Assembly (NCBI GenBank): GCA_905373785.1
Contig: CAJPUK010000043.1
Coordinates: 1-15,178 of the forward strand
DNA length: 15,178 nucleotides
From: an uncultured Johnsonella sp.
GTDB taxonomy: Bacteria > Bacillota > Clostridia > Lachnospirales > Lachnospiraceae
Reading direction: 5' to 3'
Within the stretch, counting starts at the first letter, position 1; the number at the start of each line of letters is the position of its first letter. The notes beneath the pieces are model-generated. The model searched no databases and was not told the origin of the DNA. It was given only the letters and a program-made list of their open reading frames with translations. Below, in pieces: positions 14,199 through 15,178 of this stretch. Made by a program: the position numbers and the translations under genes.

Positions 14199-14651
14199 CT
14201 ACAGCAGCCCCAACATTTCTTCAGGGTTTTCAGCCGCCTTTACCTTATCCATCGCCTTTATTATAACTCCATTCTCATCAAGCAAATATGTGGTTCTTAC
14301 AATTCCCATAGAGGTTTTTCCATAAAGCTTCTTTTCTTTCCAAACATCATAAGCCTGTATAGTTTGAAGCTCGGTATCCGACAGTATTGTAAACGGCAAG
14401 GAATACTTTTCCTTAAATTTTTTGTGAGATGCCACACTGTCCTTGCTTATACCTATTATCTCTACACCCTTTTCACTAAACTGCGGATAAAGATCGGCAA
14501 AGCCGCAAGCCTGCTTGGTACAGCCCGGTGTATTATCCCTTGGATAAAAATACAGTATAAGTTTTTTTCCTTTATAATCTGACAGATTTCTAATTTCACC
14601 ATTTTCATCAGGCAACGAAAATTCCGGTGCCTTTGTTCCTTTTTCTAACAT
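14199..14651 (-). CDS. bcp: Thioredoxin-dependent peroxiredoxin, Bcp/PrxQ type
   Basis: This cytosolic peroxidase reduces hydrogen and organic peroxides and is recycled by thioredoxin. At 150 residues it has full family length. The peroxidatic site YFYPRDNTPGCTKQACGF (34-51) has Cys44 and the resolving Cys49 five residues later, the 2-Cys PrxQ arrangement. Other family blocks are KGVEIIGIS, HKKFKEKYSLPFTILSD and GIVRTTYLLDENG. The RBS AAAGGAG is 4 nt from the ATG. The 130-bp element copy C begins only 16 nt upstream of the start codon, so the promoter of this gene must lie in or beyond the element. Confidence 0.95.
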   Translation of the reverse strand: MLEKGTKAPEFSLPDENGEIRNLSDYKGKKLILYFYPRDNTPGCTKQACGFADLYPQFSEKGVEIIGISKDSVASHKKFKEKYSLPFTILSDTELQTIQAYDVWKEKKLYGKTSMGIVRTTYLLDENGVIIKAMDKVKAAENPEEMLGLL

Positions 14652-14667
14652 AATTCTCCTTTATCCG

Positions 14668-14797
14668 GTGTAGTATATCGTTGATATCTAGCCTTCAGGC
14701 TGCTTTGTTAATAGATTACAGCCGATACATAATAAAGAATTTTAAGATTTACTCTAATATTACTGATATTTAATTAAATATCAATGATACACTACAC
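14668..14797. repeat. MITE-like element, copy C (best preserved)
   Basis: This 130-bp unit starts GTGTAGTATATCGTTGATAT and ends in the inverse of GTGTAGTGTATCATTGATAT, so the termini match at 18 of 20 positions. It contains an AGCC-TTCA-GGCT hairpin near the left end (14690-14701) and the perfect 20-bp palindrome TGATATTTAATTAAATATCA (14764-14783) at the right end. It has no reading frame. It lies 16 nt after the flavodoxin stop and 16 nt before the bcp start. On the minus strand TTGATA and TAATAT, 16 nt apart near its right end, could serve as an outward promoter towards bcp. Confidence 0.8.
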
Positions 14798-14813
14798 TAA
14801 TTTATTTTACTGA

Positions 14814-15178
14814 TTACTTTGCCCATTCTTTAAGTTCTGATGCACTTTTTACCAACTTAGCCTCTATTATTTTTGCGCCCTCGGTAACGGCTTGTACCTT
14901 CTGCATCGTTTTACCGATTCCGCCACCACCTGAAGTTGTAAAAATATAGATATTCTTGTTTGCCCAATTATATTGTTTACAAAAACTGTATACCACCTTT
15001 GGAGCCGCCCCATACCAAATAGGAAAGCCTAAGTACACAGTATCATATTTTTCAAAATCTTCTACCCTGCCTGATATGGCTACATCCTCTTTTGAAAGCT
15101 GCTCCCTATTGCATCTTGCAAAGGGATTTATCCAGTTTATATCCGCTGCCGTATAAACTTCCCTAGGAACTATTTCAA
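14814..15178 (-). CDS. Flavodoxin family protein (5' end outside the window)
   Basis: The reading frame is open from the window edge to the TAA at 14816-14814, giving 120 visible residues. This is an FMN-binding electron carrier or flavodoxin-like reductase. Visible are EIVPREVYTAADINW (start of the visible part), YDTVYLGFPIWYGAAPKVVYSF (the central strand and the loop around the flavin) and IYIFTTSGGGGIGKT (the second flavin loop). The N-terminal phosphate-binding loop lies outside the window. A GTG at 15038 could mimic a start, but it falls in the middle of the TVYLGFP strand and is not one. The gene is the first of the visible redox group (flavodoxin, Bcp). Confidence 0.88.
   Translation of the reverse strand, partial: EIVPREVYTAADINWINPFARCNREQLSKEDVAISGRVEDFEKYDTVYLGFPIWYGAAPKVVYSFCKQYNWANKNIYIFTTSGGGGIGKTMQKVQAVTEGAKIIEAKLVKSASELKEWAK

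Noticed and set aside
1..15178. CRISPR array, tRNA or rRNA genes, prophage or toxin-antitoxin genes
   Set aside because: No regularly spaced short repeats, no cloverleaf with a GGTTCRANYCC-type arm, and no integrase, transposase or toxin-like frame were seen on either strand.

Overview
The window is an AT-rich stretch of a Firmicute chromosome. Gene content, codon habits (many ATA and TAT codons) and the family flavour of the proteins (the ketol-acid reductoisomerase, the PrdX-like editing protein and the acetyltransferase with an extra N-terminal domain) point to the Clostridia, probably Lachnospiraceae. This placement is inference, not proof. Every gene I can support lies on the minus strand, so transcription runs from high to low coordinates throughout.

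Reading in transcription order: (1) 15178-12651 holds a flavodoxin (5' part outside the window), a Bcp/PrxQ peroxiredoxin, a PrdX/YbaK-type aminoacyl-tRNA deacylase and a Cof-type HAD phosphatase. Three related non-coding elements sit between these genes, and one further gap has a possible fourth. (2) 12650-11059 is a long leader region with a near-consensus promoter, then ilvC and a strong intrinsic terminator. (3) 11002-10693 is a non-coding stretch dominated by nested inverted repeats. (4) 10692-5329 is a membrane-transport module: a zinc-ribbon, single-pass membrane protein with a large outer domain, an ABC ATPase and two ABC-2 type permeases. Part of a decayed reading frame lies in the gap between the ATPase and the first permease. 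(5) 5251-4066 holds a cytosolic cyclophilin overlapping a two-domain GNAT protein. (6) 3955-71 is a tightly packed operon, ispE - GntR/FCD regulator - ddl - murI - DUF1934, ending in a strong terminator at the left edge.

The operon in (6) joins enzymes that feed peptidoglycan synthesis: IspE feeds isoprenoids, including the undecaprenyl carrier, Ddl makes D-Ala-D-Ala and MurI makes D-Glu. A one-component regulator sits among them, and a 16-bp dyad overlaps the likely promoter, so autoregulation is a reasonable hypothesis. The module in (4) looks like an exporter or resistance-type ABC system with an unusual sensor-like or accessory first gene.

I do not see a complete new defence or mobile system. 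The most unusual signals are non-coding: a MITE-like family of about 130 bp (three copies, all in the same orientation, each just downstream of a stop codon), a separate 184-bp nested palindromic element, and dyads that overlap promoters.
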